Both the position numbers and the translations under genes were made by a program. Below the pieces are notes generated by a model. That model ran no database searches, had not been told where the DNA came from, and saw only the letters and a program-made list of their open reading frames with translations. From Ralstonia sp. 25mfcol4.1 (GTDB lineage: Bacteria > Pseudomonadota > Gammaproteobacteria > Burkholderiales > Burkholderiaceae): a stretch of DNA of 64,000 nucleotides. The stretch covers positions 1 through 64,000 of the forward strand of contig NZ_FNJO01000021.1 in NCBI RefSeq assembly GCF_900104095.1, in the 5' to 3' direction. This document shows, piece after piece, positions 1 through 7,466 of the stretch; within the stretch, counting starts at the first letter, position 1, and the number at the start of each line of letters is the position of its first letter.

Positions 1-21
1 CCGTGGCGTTCGCCATCAAGC

Positions 22-57
22 GCCCACACTTATCGGTTGTTTGTTTGTTAAAGAACC
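22..57 (-). promoter_or_regulatory. rRNA leader antitermination signals (boxA, boxC-like)
   Basis: The minus strand reads GGTTCTTTAACA at 57-46, a close match to the E. coli rrn boxA TGCTCTTTAACA that loads the NusB/S10 antitermination complex. A boxC-like GTGTGGGC follows at 29-22. Order and distance downstream of the promoter at 117-145 fit an rRNA operon leader. The mature 16S start is beyond the left edge. Confidence 0.8.
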
Positions 58-116
58 CCAGCAACCGGCTTTGCCGTTCGCTGTCGCTGCGTCTTTCGTT
101 GCAGCGGAGAAACGAG

Positions 117-170
117 ATTATGCAGAGCATTCAACGTTTCGTCAACAGTTTTCGCAGAACTTTTTTCTGC
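117..170 (-). promoter_or_regulatory. rRNA operon promoter with upstream A-tracts
   Basis: Read on the minus strand there is a -35 TTGACG (140-145), a 17-nt spacer and a -10 CATAAT (117-122). This is very close to the sigma70 consensus. Just upstream (147-170) lie phased A-tracts that resemble an UP element. The boxA leader that follows identifies it as a ribosomal RNA promoter pointing left out of the window. The 16S gene itself is not in the window. Confidence 0.8.
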
Positions 171-445
171 CGGCCAGCGCTGCAAACCTCGCAACCCCAA
201 CCCCTCTGCCAACCCCGCAACCCTTGTCACTGCTGCGTTTGCAGCGCGCTTTGTGTTGCGAGGGGGCGAATATTAGATGGGATTGGCCGGGTACGCAAGC
301 CCCTTGTCATAAATCCGTTAAAAAACCCTTGAAGATACTATTGAGCCACTTACAACGCAGTTGCGGCGGTGCATGTATAGAATCAGAGTCGCCGGGCTGC
401 CAGCCCGTCGTTTTCATGAGAACACAGGAACCAGGAACACTACCG
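171..445. other. Intergenic region between rRNA promoter and osmC-like gene
   Basis: No gene is supported here. There is a run of short C-rich repeats (variants of GCAACCCC) around 185-225 and an A+T-rich stretch near 280-350. The long open frame that crosses the region on the plus strand is only a 5' extension of the OsmC-family gene and has no coding character. Confidence 0.5.
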
Positions 446-844
446 ATGACAATCCAAGCCAAATGGCTGGCCGATTCCGGCTCAAGCGTGTGCGAACTCG
501 GCAACGGTACGGCGCAGTGGCAGGCTGACCTTGATGCGCCAATGGGCAACCCGGCGATTCCAAACCCACACGACCTGCTGGACTCGGCACTGGCTGCCTG
601 CACCACCCTGACGCTTCAGATCTACGCCAAGCGCAAGGGTTACGATCTTCAGGAGATTCATGTCAGCGTGGCCCACGAGGAAACGCCTGGCTCATACAAG
701 CTGATCCGTCATATTGCACTGCGTGGCGAACTGGCGCCGAACGTGCGTGAAGACCTGCTTCGCGTGGCGAACAAATGCCCGGTACACAAGGCGCTCAGCG
801 CGCAGATCACGATCGACACCACGCTGGCGTCTGAATTCCAATAG
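446..844 (+). CDS. OsmC family peroxiredoxin-like protein
   Basis: A 132-residue OsmC/Ohr-fold protein. Family members are cytoplasmic thiol peroxidases that reduce organic hydroperoxides. The two conserved cysteines are visible: Cys52 in ALAACTTLTL at the start of the central helix and Cys111 in ANKCPVHKAL. The length suits a short OsmC/YhfA-type protein. The start was set at ATG 446 because the family begins here (MTIQAKW) and an upstream purine stretch can act as ribosome site; the open frame runs back to 41 but that part is unlike any OsmC protein. It stands alone between the rRNA promoter and a Fur-box unit. The true substrate is unknown; YhfA-type proteins are less well characterised than Ohr. 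Confidence 0.85.
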   Translation: MTIQAKWLADSGSSVCELGNGTAQWQADLDAPMGNPAIPNPHDLLDSALAACTTLTLQIYAKRKGYDLQEIHVSVAHEETPGSYKLIRHIALRGELAPNVREDLLRVANKCPVHKALSAQITIDTTLASEFQ

Positions 845-850
845 GAAGAA

Positions 851-882
851 TTGACCGCACAAATGATAATGGTTATCATTTG
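851..882 (+). promoter_or_regulatory. Sigma70 promoter overlapped by Fur-box-like palindrome
   Basis: The -35 TTGACC (851-856), a 17-nt spacer and the -10 TATCAT (874-879) form a strong promoter. A perfect 10-bp inverted repeat (CAAATGATAA, 860-869; TTATCATTTG, 873-882) covers the spacer and -10. Its core TGATAAT-G-GTTATCA matches the 7-1-7 Fur consensus at 13 of 14 positions. Bound Fur would block RNA polymerase, so iron repression is inferred. No protein gene starts close downstream; a terminator follows at 925. Confidence 0.7.
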
Positions 883-883
883 T

Positions 884-952
884 ACCCTCGGGTTTTGACA
901 CGACCTGAGTCAGCAAATGGGTTACCGGACACGTTCGTGTCCGGCCTTTTTT
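884..952 (+). ncRNA. Candidate Fur-regulated small RNA
   Basis: A transcript from the promoter at 851-879 would start near 884-887 and stop at the terminator at 925-952, giving roughly 66-70 nt. It would fold as a 5' hairpin (CTCGGGT 887-893 with ACCTGAG 903-909, one G-U pair), a single-stranded linker TCAGCAAATGGGTTA (910-924) and the terminator hairpin. This is the layout of Hfq-dependent iron-sparing RNAs such as RyhB, PrrF and NrrF. No sequence similarity to those is claimed. The alternative is that 925-952 merely terminates the OsmC gene and the Fur box serves something unseen. Confidence 0.55.
925..952 (+). terminator. Rho-independent terminator
   Basis: CCGGACAC (925-932), loop GTTC, GTGTCCGG (937-944), then CC and six T (947-952). 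It can end both the candidate small RNA and read-through from the OsmC-family gene 80 nt upstream. Confidence 0.85.
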
Positions 953-1177
953 CCCCGCTTCCCCTTGCCCACGCGAGCGGCTCGCATCCCGCTCGTCATC
1001 TTTCTGCCCTGCAACTCGCGCACCGTTCTCCTGCAGCGCGATACAAAACCGTCCCAATTCGCATCCCGCAAACGTGGGGCACGTTTTCAGACTTTGTTCG
1101 ATGGCCCACGAAGGCCGCGTCGCAATGCGACGTATTGCGCACTAATTCGCTTTCTTGGCACTTCATCGGGGCTTAAC
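953..1177 (+). other. Upstream region of hypothetical gene with short inverted repeat
   Basis: No gene is supported. A perfect inverted repeat CGTCGC-AAT-GCGACG lies at 1118-1132, about 45 bp before the next start codon, and could be an operator. An open frame crosses the region in phase with the next gene, but the C-rich early part looks untranslated. Confidence 0.4.
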
Positions 1178-2059
1178 ATGGACCCAAAAAAGAACATCGG
1201 TTGCTCAAATCAGGGAAGCATCGGGAGCGGGGACATCTTGGCGAATTACCTAGAAGAGTATTGCGCGCGAATCCGTCGTGGCGGCATTCGCGCTATCGCA
1301 GAAAAGCCAGTCGTTGTGGATCAGGACGGGACATATGTCATGAAGTACGTTCCGTTCGAGCATCGAAACGAGAATGCCAGACTGATACTGGTCAGTGCAA
1401 CGCCGGGCCATGCGCACGTGCAGCTGGCTGCCACGGTGACCGACGAGCTGCTGCGCGCGCACACGCCCGGCCGCGTCATTCAGCGCGAGCACAAACGGCG
1501 GGTGGAACTGGGCGGGCGCATGGTTCGGCCCAACCTGATCCGGATGCTCGACCACTTCCGGATTCCAGAACTGATCGGCCAGCCCCACGCCGCCGCCCTC
1601 TGGAATGATGGATTTGAAGCGATCCAGCCATTGGCCGTATTGCCGTACGCCACCACCCGGCGAGGCCTGGTGTTCGATGGCACGCTGGACGACCTGCTCG
1701 ATGCCCCCATGCTGCGGGTGGTGTTCGACAACCTGTTCCTCGGGGCGCTGGGGCAATGCCGCCCCGATGCCATGTATGTCGCCCTGGGCCGTATGGCATG
1801 GGCCGCCTTGCAGTATGCGGCCGGCCAGGGGTTGCTCGCGCGCGACCAGTTGCTGGGCATGATGCCCGTGCCGGCACGGGCGGGCAGCATGGTGCGCTAC
1901 TTTCTGCGCGAAATCAGCGAGAACGACCTTTCGCCCAACGATCCGGTGCGGCATCGGATCGATTGGCTCGATGCCGCTCACGCCGAGATCGAAGACGGGG
2001 TTCGCCGCCTGCGCGCACGCGCGGCGCCAGCCATCCGGCCCGACCGGCTGATCGCATGA
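1178..2059 (+). CDS. Hypothetical protein
   Basis: A 293-residue soluble protein that I do not recognise. The frame is open back to 917, but ATG 1178 (MDPKKNIG) is the first start with plausible coding composition after it. Visible features are a hydrophobic strand with a glycine turn (LILVSATPGHAHVQLA, about residues 70-85), several conserved-looking Leu/Val strands (PLAVLPYATTRRG, MLRVVFDNLFLGALG) and a basic Arg-rich tail. There is no signal peptide or membrane segment. The PG turn in an LILVS strand faintly recalls nucleotide-processing folds, but the catalytic signatures of uracil-DNA glycosylases are not evident. It is monocistronic, followed by two hairpins. Confidence 0.65.
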   Translation: MDPKKNIGCSNQGSIGSGDILANYLEEYCARIRRGGIRAIAEKPVVVDQDGTYVMKYVPFEHRNENARLILVSATPGHAHVQLAATVTDELLRAHTPGRVIQREHKRRVELGGRMVRPNLIRMLDHFRIPELIGQPHAAALWNDGFEAIQPLAVLPYATTRRGLVFDGTLDDLLDAPMLRVVFDNLFLGALGQCRPDAMYVALGRMAWAALQYAAGQGLLARDQLLGMMPVPARAGSMVRYFLREISENDLSPNDPVRHRIDWLDAAHAEIEDGVRRLRARAAPAIRPDRLIA

Positions 2060-2105
2060 CGGGCAGCGCGCGGCCTGCGCCGGCCCCCTGCGTTTGTGCG
2101 TCATG

Positions 2106-2121
2106 CCCCACCTCGGTGGGG
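2106..2121. other. Short perfect hairpin
   Basis: CCCCACC-TC-GGTGGGG lies 47 nt after the hypothetical gene. It lacks a T-tract, so it is not a classical terminator on its own. The 60 nt that follow contain CCTCC/GGAGG-like segments and lead into the terminator at 2188. Confidence 0.4.
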
Positions 2122-2187
2122 ATCAGCGGACCTGCGAAGTGTCGATAACTCTCCTTGAGGAATCTGACCTCCTCGCATTCCCGATTT

Positions 2188-2223
2188 GCGGCCCCCGTAA
2201 GCACGGCGGGCCGCTATTTTTTT
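2188..2223 (+). terminator. Rho-independent terminator
   Basis: GCGGCCC (2188-2194) pairs with GGGCCGC (2208-2214) across a 13-nt loop and is followed by TATTTTTTT (2215-2223). It lies 130 nt after the hypothetical gene, which leaves room for an independent short transcript in between, although no promoter was found. Confidence 0.8.
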
Positions 2224-2272
2224 GGCCGGCGCAATGCCGTGCCACGCCAGGACGACTGACGTAACGCGGACT

Positions 2273-2322
2273 TTCTGCAACTTTCAGACGAGTTGCGGAA
2301 ATTTCCCACAGCAATTGCGGAA
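2273..2322. promoter_or_regulatory. Array of three TTGCRGAA half-sites upstream of the response regulator
   Basis: TTGCAGAA is on the minus strand at 2273-2280, and TTGCGGAA on the plus strand at 2293-2300 and 2315-2322. Centres are 20 and 22 bp apart, about two helical turns. A -10-like TATACT follows at 2354-2359. The phasing suggests a cooperative operator, possibly for autoregulation by the response regulator at 2410, as known for BvgA. The binding protein is an inference. Confidence 0.45.
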
Positions 2323-2409
2323 GCGTCGCATTTTCGGCAGCGGGAGCCCTCCTTATACTGGGTCGCCATGTGAAACAGTGGCCCATCCCGTTGGCCATGC
2401 GAGCAAGGC

Positions 2410-3054
2410 ATGACAACCATCCTGATTGTCGACGACCACCCGGCGTTGCGACTCGCCCTGCGGGCCCAGCTGTCGCAACTGCCGGACATCAAGCGCATCA
2501 CCGAGGCCGACAACGGCCAGACCGCCGTCGATCTTGTCAGGCAATATGGAGCCGACCTCGTCATCCTGGATCTGGACATTCCACGCATGAGCGGACTCGA
2601 CGCCGTACCGCGCATGCGCGCAGCGCACCCCGGGGTGCGCGTGCTGGTGCTGACCGCGCAGGATGCCGTGCCGTTCGCTGCCCGTGCGATGCAGGCGGGG
2701 GCGCAAGGCTTTGTCAGCAAGACCCAGGATCTGGAAGCCATCGTGCGCTGCGTACAAAGCGTACTTGGCGGATTTACGGTGTTTCCGTCGGGCACGCCCC
2801 GCGACATGCCTCGCGACCCACAGCGCGACGGCCAGTCTCCCAACGACACCGAAGGGCTGGGAAAGCTCACCGACAAAGAGATGGAAATCCTGCGGATGCT
2901 CACGCGCGGCATGACGAACAAGGCCATCGGCAAGGCCCTGTTCATCAGCAACAAGACCGTGAGCAGCTACAAGACACGCATCATGAACAAACTCGGCGCC
3001 GAATCCCTGGTCGATCTGGTCGACTTTGCGCGCCGCTGCCGGCTGGTTCCATGA
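2410..3054 (+). CDS. NarL/FixJ family two-component response regulator (BvgA-like)
   Basis: A 214-residue response regulator. The receiver domain (about 1-120) shows the acidic pair Asp8/Asp9, the phosphoacceptor Asp54 in VILDLDIP and the conserved Lys in GFVSKTQ. The C-terminal LuxR-type HTH (about 150-205, LTDKEMEILRMLTRGMTNKAI) binds DNA. Size and layout match BvgA/EvgA. It overlaps the next gene by 4 nt (ATGA), which encodes a histidine phosphotransfer protein, so the two are made together. No sensor kinase is encoded in the window; a partner hybrid kinase elsewhere is inferred. Repeated half-sites upstream suggest autoregulation. The signal sensed is unknown. Confidence 0.9.
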   Translation: MTTILIVDDHPALRLALRAQLSQLPDIKRITEADNGQTAVDLVRQYGADLVILDLDIPRMSGLDAVPRMRAAHPGVRVLVLTAQDAVPFAARAMQAGAQGFVSKTQDLEAIVRCVQSVLGGFTVFPSGTPRDMPRDPQRDGQSPNDTEGLGKLTDKEMEILRMLTRGMTNKAIGKALFISNKTVSSYKTRIMNKLGAESLVDLVDFARRCRLVP

Positions 3055-3482
3055 ACGCTGGCAGGGCATGCACCCATCTCACCGCCGAAGAACGAGACGC
3101 CATCGGCATCGCGGTGCGGGGTGCGGCATGCCACGACACCACGGTACAAGCCATGCTGGTGGCCCGCCTGCTGGACGGCAATGCCACCGACGCGAGCGCC
3201 TTGCGCAAGGCCGTGGCCCTGCGGGACTGGGCCGCCGTGCAGCGCAGCCTGCACCGCATCAAGGGCAGCGCGGCCCTGGCGCGCTGCAACACGCTGGTGG
3301 CGGCTGGCAAGTCACTGGAATCGGCGGCCGGCCAAGGCAATGCCGCGGTGGTCAACACACTGTTTCCGCGATACACCGCTATCCTGAAGGAATTCAATGA
3401 CACACTGCTGGCATTGCGTCCGGCGCACGGCGGCGCTGGCGAGCACGGCCCGGACGCCTCCCATTCAACGAATTTGAAGTAG
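3051..3482 (+). CDS. Histidine phosphotransfer (HPt) domain protein
   Basis: A 143-residue protein with an HPt domain. The phosphorylatable His68 sits in the motif HRIKGSAAL, the usual HxxKGSA signature. HPt proteins carry phosphate from the receiver domain of a hybrid histidine kinase to a response regulator. The start ATG 3051 overlaps the stop of the BvgA-like regulator by 4 nt, which implies translational coupling and a direct partnership. In BvgS and EvgS the HPt domain is the C-terminal part of the kinase; here it is a separate small protein. The last 35 residues are polar and low-complexity. The kinase that feeds it is not in the window. Confidence 0.8.
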   Translation: MNAGRACTHLTAEERDAIGIAVRGAACHDTTVQAMLVARLLDGNATDASALRKAVALRDWAAVQRSLHRIKGSAALARCNTLVAAGKSLESAAGQGNAAVVNTLFPRYTAILKEFNDTLLALRPAHGGAGEHGPDASHSTNLK

Positions 3483-3596
3483 TGCAGCGGTTCCGTCGCG
3501 TGCAAGCCGTGCCGTGCGCTGGCACACTACACACCGATCCGGCGGTGCCCCCTTTCTTCAACGCCGCCGGCAATGACCAAACGCGGGAGACATGTC

Positions 3597-4574
3597 GTGG
3601 GTGATCTGCAGGCCTTGCTCGATGGCCATGGATTGAGTCTGGTATTCCTTAACGTGCTGGCCGAGCAGGCGGGTCTGCCGGTGCCGGCCTATCCGATGCT
3701 GTTCGTGGCCGGCGCACTGTCGATGCAGGAAACCGGCCCGTCGATCGGTGCGGTACTGTTCGCGGTCATCGCCGCCTGCCTGATCGCGGACACCGCCTGG
3801 TACTTCGCCGGCAAGCGGCTGGGCCAGCCCATGTTGCGCACGATTTGCCGGGTGTCCCTGTCGCCCGATACCTGCATCCGCCAGACCCAGTCGCTGTACC
3901 TGCGGGTCGGTCCGCGGTCGCTGGTATTTGCCAAGCTGCTGCCAGGTGCGGGTGCGCTTTCCACGGCCATGGCGGGCATGACGGCCACGCCCTTCCTGAC
4001 TTTCCTGTTCTACGACGCGCTCGGCGCACTGGTCTGGGCCGGCGGGGCGCTGCTGGCCGGCGTGGTTTTCAGCGACTTCGTCGATACGATCCTGGCGGCG
4101 TTCAGCGCCTATGGCCACATCGCTGTCCTGGTTGCGCTGGGCGGATTCGCGCTGTTTATCGTCTGGCGCTTCTGGCAACGCTGGCGCCTGCTGCGCCGCA
4201 CGGGGCGCATCCCCCGCATGACCGTGATGGAAATGGAACAACGCCGTGGCGCGGCCGATCGCCCGATGGTGGTGGTCGATGTCCGGGCGCATGGCGCGAC
4301 GCCGATCGAGCGTATTCCCGGCGCCGTGGTCCTGGAAATGCGTGGACCGTTCAGCGCGCTGGCCGATCACGACAAAGGCACCGACATCGTCGTCTACTGC
4401 GCCTGCCCGCATGAAATGTCGGCGGCCGTGCTCGCGGAGCGGCTACGTTCGGCTGGCTACCCGAACACCTGGGCGCTGGCCGGCGGCTTCGATGAATGGA
4501 AGCGTCTGCAAGGCGCGCTGAGTCCACTGTCGGCCACCACGCCGGACGCGCCGACCCAGGCAGCCGCGCACTAG
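3597..4574 (+). CDS. DedA family membrane protein fused to a rhodanese domain
   Basis: About 325 residues. The N-terminal part is a DedA/SNARE-associated membrane domain with hydrophobic helices and the family features EQAGLPVPAYP and FAKLLPGAG; DedA proteins act in lipid-carrier transport and envelope homeostasis. A last membrane helix (about 180-200) leads to a C-terminal cytoplasmic rhodanese domain (about 210-310) with a CACPHEMSA loop in the position of the catalytic Cys loop. The GTG start at 3597 has a good ribosome site (GGGAGA, 6 nt upstream); an in-frame ATG at 3573 has none. The fusion suggests a thiol or sulfur-linked function at the membrane, which is inference. Confidence 0.8.
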   Translation: MGDLQALLDGHGLSLVFLNVLAEQAGLPVPAYPMLFVAGALSMQETGPSIGAVLFAVIAACLIADTAWYFAGKRLGQPMLRTICRVSLSPDTCIRQTQSLYLRVGPRSLVFAKLLPGAGALSTAMAGMTATPFLTFLFYDALGALVWAGGALLAGVVFSDFVDTILAAFSAYGHIAVLVALGGFALFIVWRFWQRWRLLRRTGRIPRMTVMEMEQRRGAADRPMVVVDVRAHGATPIERIPGAVVLEMRGPFSALADHDKGTDIVVYCACPHEMSAAVLAERLRSAGYPNTWALAGGFDEWKRLQGALSPLSATTPDAPTQAAAH

Positions 4575-4666
4575 CGGCCACGCCCGGCCCCGTCCGATCG
4601 CCACTTTTTCGTTCTGCCGCCGCTCCTATACTGGCCCCAGACGGTCTGTGCGCGAAAGGGGCGGGC

Positions 4667-7351
4667 ATGCCGGAAGTTAACCAGGGCTGGGACGATTCCG
4701 GGTGGGACGATGAAGCCGCCCGTGTGGCGCATCGTCGTCGCGCGCTGCACCTGCCCGTCGCGCCGGCCGCGCGCACGCGCGTGGCCCTGGCGTTGTCTGG
4801 CGGCGGCCAGCGGGGCGCCGCCTTCTGTCTGGGCGTCATGCAGGCGCTGGCCGAGTCCCCCTGCCCCCCGTCGTCCCCCTCCACTAACAGCGAAATTCCC
4901 CCGGCGACGCCGCCGGGCCAATCGTTGCTGGCCCGTGTCGACTACCTGTCGACCGTTGGCAGCGGCAGTTTCATCGGCGCATTCTTTGCCAGCCTGTTCG
5001 TACCTGGCCGACTGGTGCCCGGGAGTACCCCCCGGCAAGCCGCCGAATCCGCCTATGGCACCTTGCAAAGCGGTGCCTACGCCCCGGCCGGGCGCCGCGC
5101 CATGGCGTGGTTGCGCGAAAGTGGCCGCGCGCTGACATGGGCCGACGCCGGCGACGGTCTGTTGGCGGCCATCGTCGTGGTGCGCAACTGGTTGGCGATG
5201 CAATGCATCCTCGGCAGCATCCTGCTGGCGGTACTTGCCCTGCTGGCGCTTGGGCTGCATCTGATGATCGGCGCTTGGCCCGGCGTCGGCCGCGACGAGA
5301 TGACGCTGCTCTACGCCGCGCGCCGGGCCTTCAACGAAAACCTTCCAGCCGTCTGGTGGAGCGAATACCTGTGGCTGCCGATCGCATCGGCGCTGTTGCT
5401 GGCCGTACCGCCGGCCATGGCCTGCGGGCTCCTGTCCCCGCGCACGGACGATGCCGGCCAGCCAGCCCATGCCTTGACGCGGCCCGTGCTGCTGACCGGC
5501 ATCGCAAGCGCGCTCGTGCTGATGGAGACCTTCAAGACGGCCATCCTGATCTGGCTGGTTGTGGCCGCGGGACTGGTCGTCCTGCTGCCGGCGCCGCGCA
5601 CCGTCGGCATGTACCGGGCCCGTGCCGCGCGTGCGTTGCGCGCCGCCGCCACGCTGACAGCCGCGCTGGCGGCGCTGGGTGTGGCCGACACCATCGCGCG
5701 CAGCTGGTATCTGTATGGATCGATGGCGGCGCACCCTTGGATCGGAGCCGGCCCGGCCCTGGCGGCAGTTGCGCTGGCCTGGGTGGTCCATTACGGCGCC
5801 ATACGCCGCGACCCCGTCCCGCGCGCTTCAGCCGCGACAACGTGGACATGGCGCCGGCTTCCCGCGCCGTCTCTTGCCGCACTGCTGACAGGCGCCGCCG
5901 CGGCCACGCTGGCGCTTCTGCTCGTCGCGCTGTGGTCGTGGATCGTGCTCTGGGTGCGCTGGGACGGCGGGGAACCCGTCGATTGGCTGGTGTACGGCAA
6001 GGCATGGACCACGTCGTCCCTGGTCGGGCTCGCGTTGATCGCCCTGGCCATTGCCATCGGCGTGGGGCGCGGCGTTGGCCTGGTGAACCTTTCGACGCTG
6101 CAGCCGCTTCATGCCGCGCGGCTCACGCGTGCTTATCTGGGTGCATCCAACGGGCAGCGCCATGCCGCCATCGATGCGGCGAGCCGGACCGCCCCGGCGC
6201 CCGACGACGCGCTGGCACTCGACGCCTATTACGATCCGCGCACGTTGGCGCCGCTCCATCTGATCAATGTGACGCTGAACGAGTCGATCGACCTGGCCGG
6301 GCAGCGGATTCCGCACGGCCTGCGGGATCGGCCGCTTTGCGTCGGACCGGGCTCCCCCCTGGCATCGCTGCCTGCCTTGGGACCCGCCCCGGCCGGCCAC
6401 CATGTTCGGATCACTGTCGATGGCAAGCCGTGCCACGGCGCGCTCGGGCAGCCAGACGGCATGCCAGGCGGCGCGCAGCTACGCACCGTCGGCGACTGGA
6501 TTGCGCTTTCCGGCGGGGCCGTGCCCATTGGGCCGGGCAATGCCGCAACGCCGGGCGCTTCGCTGCTGGTCGGGCTGGCCAATCTGCGTCCCGGGATATG
6601 GTGGCAGGGTCGCATGACGGCCCATGGCGCCAGTGATCCACCCCATCCCGGCCGGTTCGGCAGGCTGTTCCGCACCCAATATCATCTGGCCTGCGAACTG
6701 CTTGGGCGCTTCCACGGCATGCGTGGCGGCTGGCAGTATCTGTCGGACGGCGGCCACTTCGACAACACGGCGGTCTACGAGCTGCTGCGGCCCGAGCGGC
6801 TGGTGGGACTCATCGTCCTGTGCGATGGCGGCGGCGGTATGGGCGGCGGTATGGGCGGCGGTGGGGGCGGCGGTATGGGCGGCGATATGGCTGGCGGCGG
6901 TGGTGGGGGCGGTGGTGGGGGCAACCGCTTCGCCGACTTGTCCAACCTGATCGCACGTGCGCGCGGAGATCTTGGCTTGAGGATCGAGGTAGACACCGCT
7001 GCCGCCTGCGACCCCGTGCTGGGCACGGCTTTCTGCGCGCCAGACGACCTTTCCGGCAACGCCCCGGCCGACGCCGGCGACAAGTTCGCAATCCTTCTGA
7101 ATGTCTACGAGGCGGGACAGGCCGGCCCACCCCGGGCACGCATCATCGTCATCAGGCCGTGCCTGGCCGCCTCGACGCCCGACGCGGTACGCCAATACGA
7201 CGCGCGGCATCCGACATCCCCGCCCGGAAACCAAACGGAAGCATTTCTAGGAGAAATGCGATGGGAAAACCATCGCGCGCTGGGGCGGGCGCTTGGCCTG
7301 CGCATCGCCACGGGGCCAATCGGCGCACGACTGTTCGCGCGGGTTCCATGA
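4667..7351 (+). CDS. Large membrane-associated patatin-like phospholipase
   Basis: An 894-residue protein with a split patatin domain. The oxyanion motif LSGGGQRGAAF is near residue 45, the nucleophile region STVGSGSFIGA near residue 105, and the catalytic DGG in LSDGGHFDNTA near residue 695. Between them lie several hydrophobic membrane segments (roughly residues 185-480). Such proteins hydrolyse acyl esters of phospholipids. The nucleophile region is GSGSF rather than a textbook GxSxG, so activity needs testing. Shortly after the DGG motif is a run of about 30 residues rich in glycine. The start ATG 4667 follows a purine-rich ribosome site; the frame is open further upstream but lacks family similarity. 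It is monocistronic. Confidence 0.8.
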   Translation: MPEVNQGWDDSGWDDEAARVAHRRRALHLPVAPAARTRVALALSGGGQRGAAFCLGVMQALAESPCPPSSPSTNSEIPPATPPGQSLLARVDYLSTVGSGSFIGAFFASLFVPGRLVPGSTPRQAAESAYGTLQSGAYAPAGRRAMAWLRESGRALTWADAGDGLLAAIVVVRNWLAMQCILGSILLAVLALLALGLHLMIGAWPGVGRDEMTLLYAARRAFNENLPAVWWSEYLWLPIASALLLAVPPAMACGLLSPRTDDAGQPAHALTRPVLLTGIASALVLMETFKTAILIWLVVAAGLVVLLPAPRTVGMYRARAARALRAAATLTAALAALGVADTIARSWYLYGSMAAHPWIGAGPALAAVALAWVVHYGAIRRDPVPRASAATTWTWRRLPAPSLAALLTGAAAATLALLLVALWSWIVLWVRWDGGEPVDWLVYGKAWTTSSLVGLALIALAIAIGVGRGVGLVNLSTLQPLHAARLTRAYLGASNGQRHAAIDAASRTAPAPDDALALDAYYDPRTLAPLHLINVTLNESIDLAGQRIPHGLRDRPLCVGPGSPLASLPALGPAPAGHHVRITVDGKPCHGALGQPDGMPGGAQLRTVGDWIALSGGAVPIGPGNAATPGASLLVGLANLRPGIWWQGRMTAHGASDPPHPGRFGRLFRTQYHLACELLGRFHGMRGGWQYLSDGGHFDNTAVYELLRPERLVGLIVLCDGGGGMGGGMGGGGGGGMGGDMAGGGGGGGGGGNRFADLSNLIARARGDLGLRIEVDTAAACDPVLGTAFCAPDDLSGNAPADAGDKFAILLNVYEAGQAGPPRARIIVIRPCLAASTPDAVRQYDARHPTSPPGNQTEAFLGEMRWENHRALGRALGLRIATGPIGARLFARVP
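6827..6922 (+). repeat. Glycine-codon microsatellite inside the patatin gene
   Basis: Repeated GGCGGTATG and GGTGGG units encode a Gly-rich, Met-interrupted run directly after a conserved strand ending VLCDGG. Unit length is a multiple of 3, so copy changes would keep the frame. It is probably a flexible loop created by slippage. Confidence 0.75.
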
Positions 7352-7466
7352 GGCCCCACGGTCAGCATGGCCTCTTGCGTGGCGCCAGCACGATCGTTCA
7401 GGTGTGACTACCATAGCCCGTCCCTGAATTCACAAGTCGTGCGGCATACGCCGCGCGTGGCAAGCC

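Noticed and set aside
41..445. Upstream extension of the OsmC-family protein and other small ORFs
   Set aside because: The region is the rRNA promoter/leader and its upstream flank; no coding character.
860..882. Terminator for the OsmC-family gene
   Set aside because: The palindrome is A+T-rich, has no T-tract and overlaps a -10; the real terminator is at 925-952. A Fur operator explains it better.
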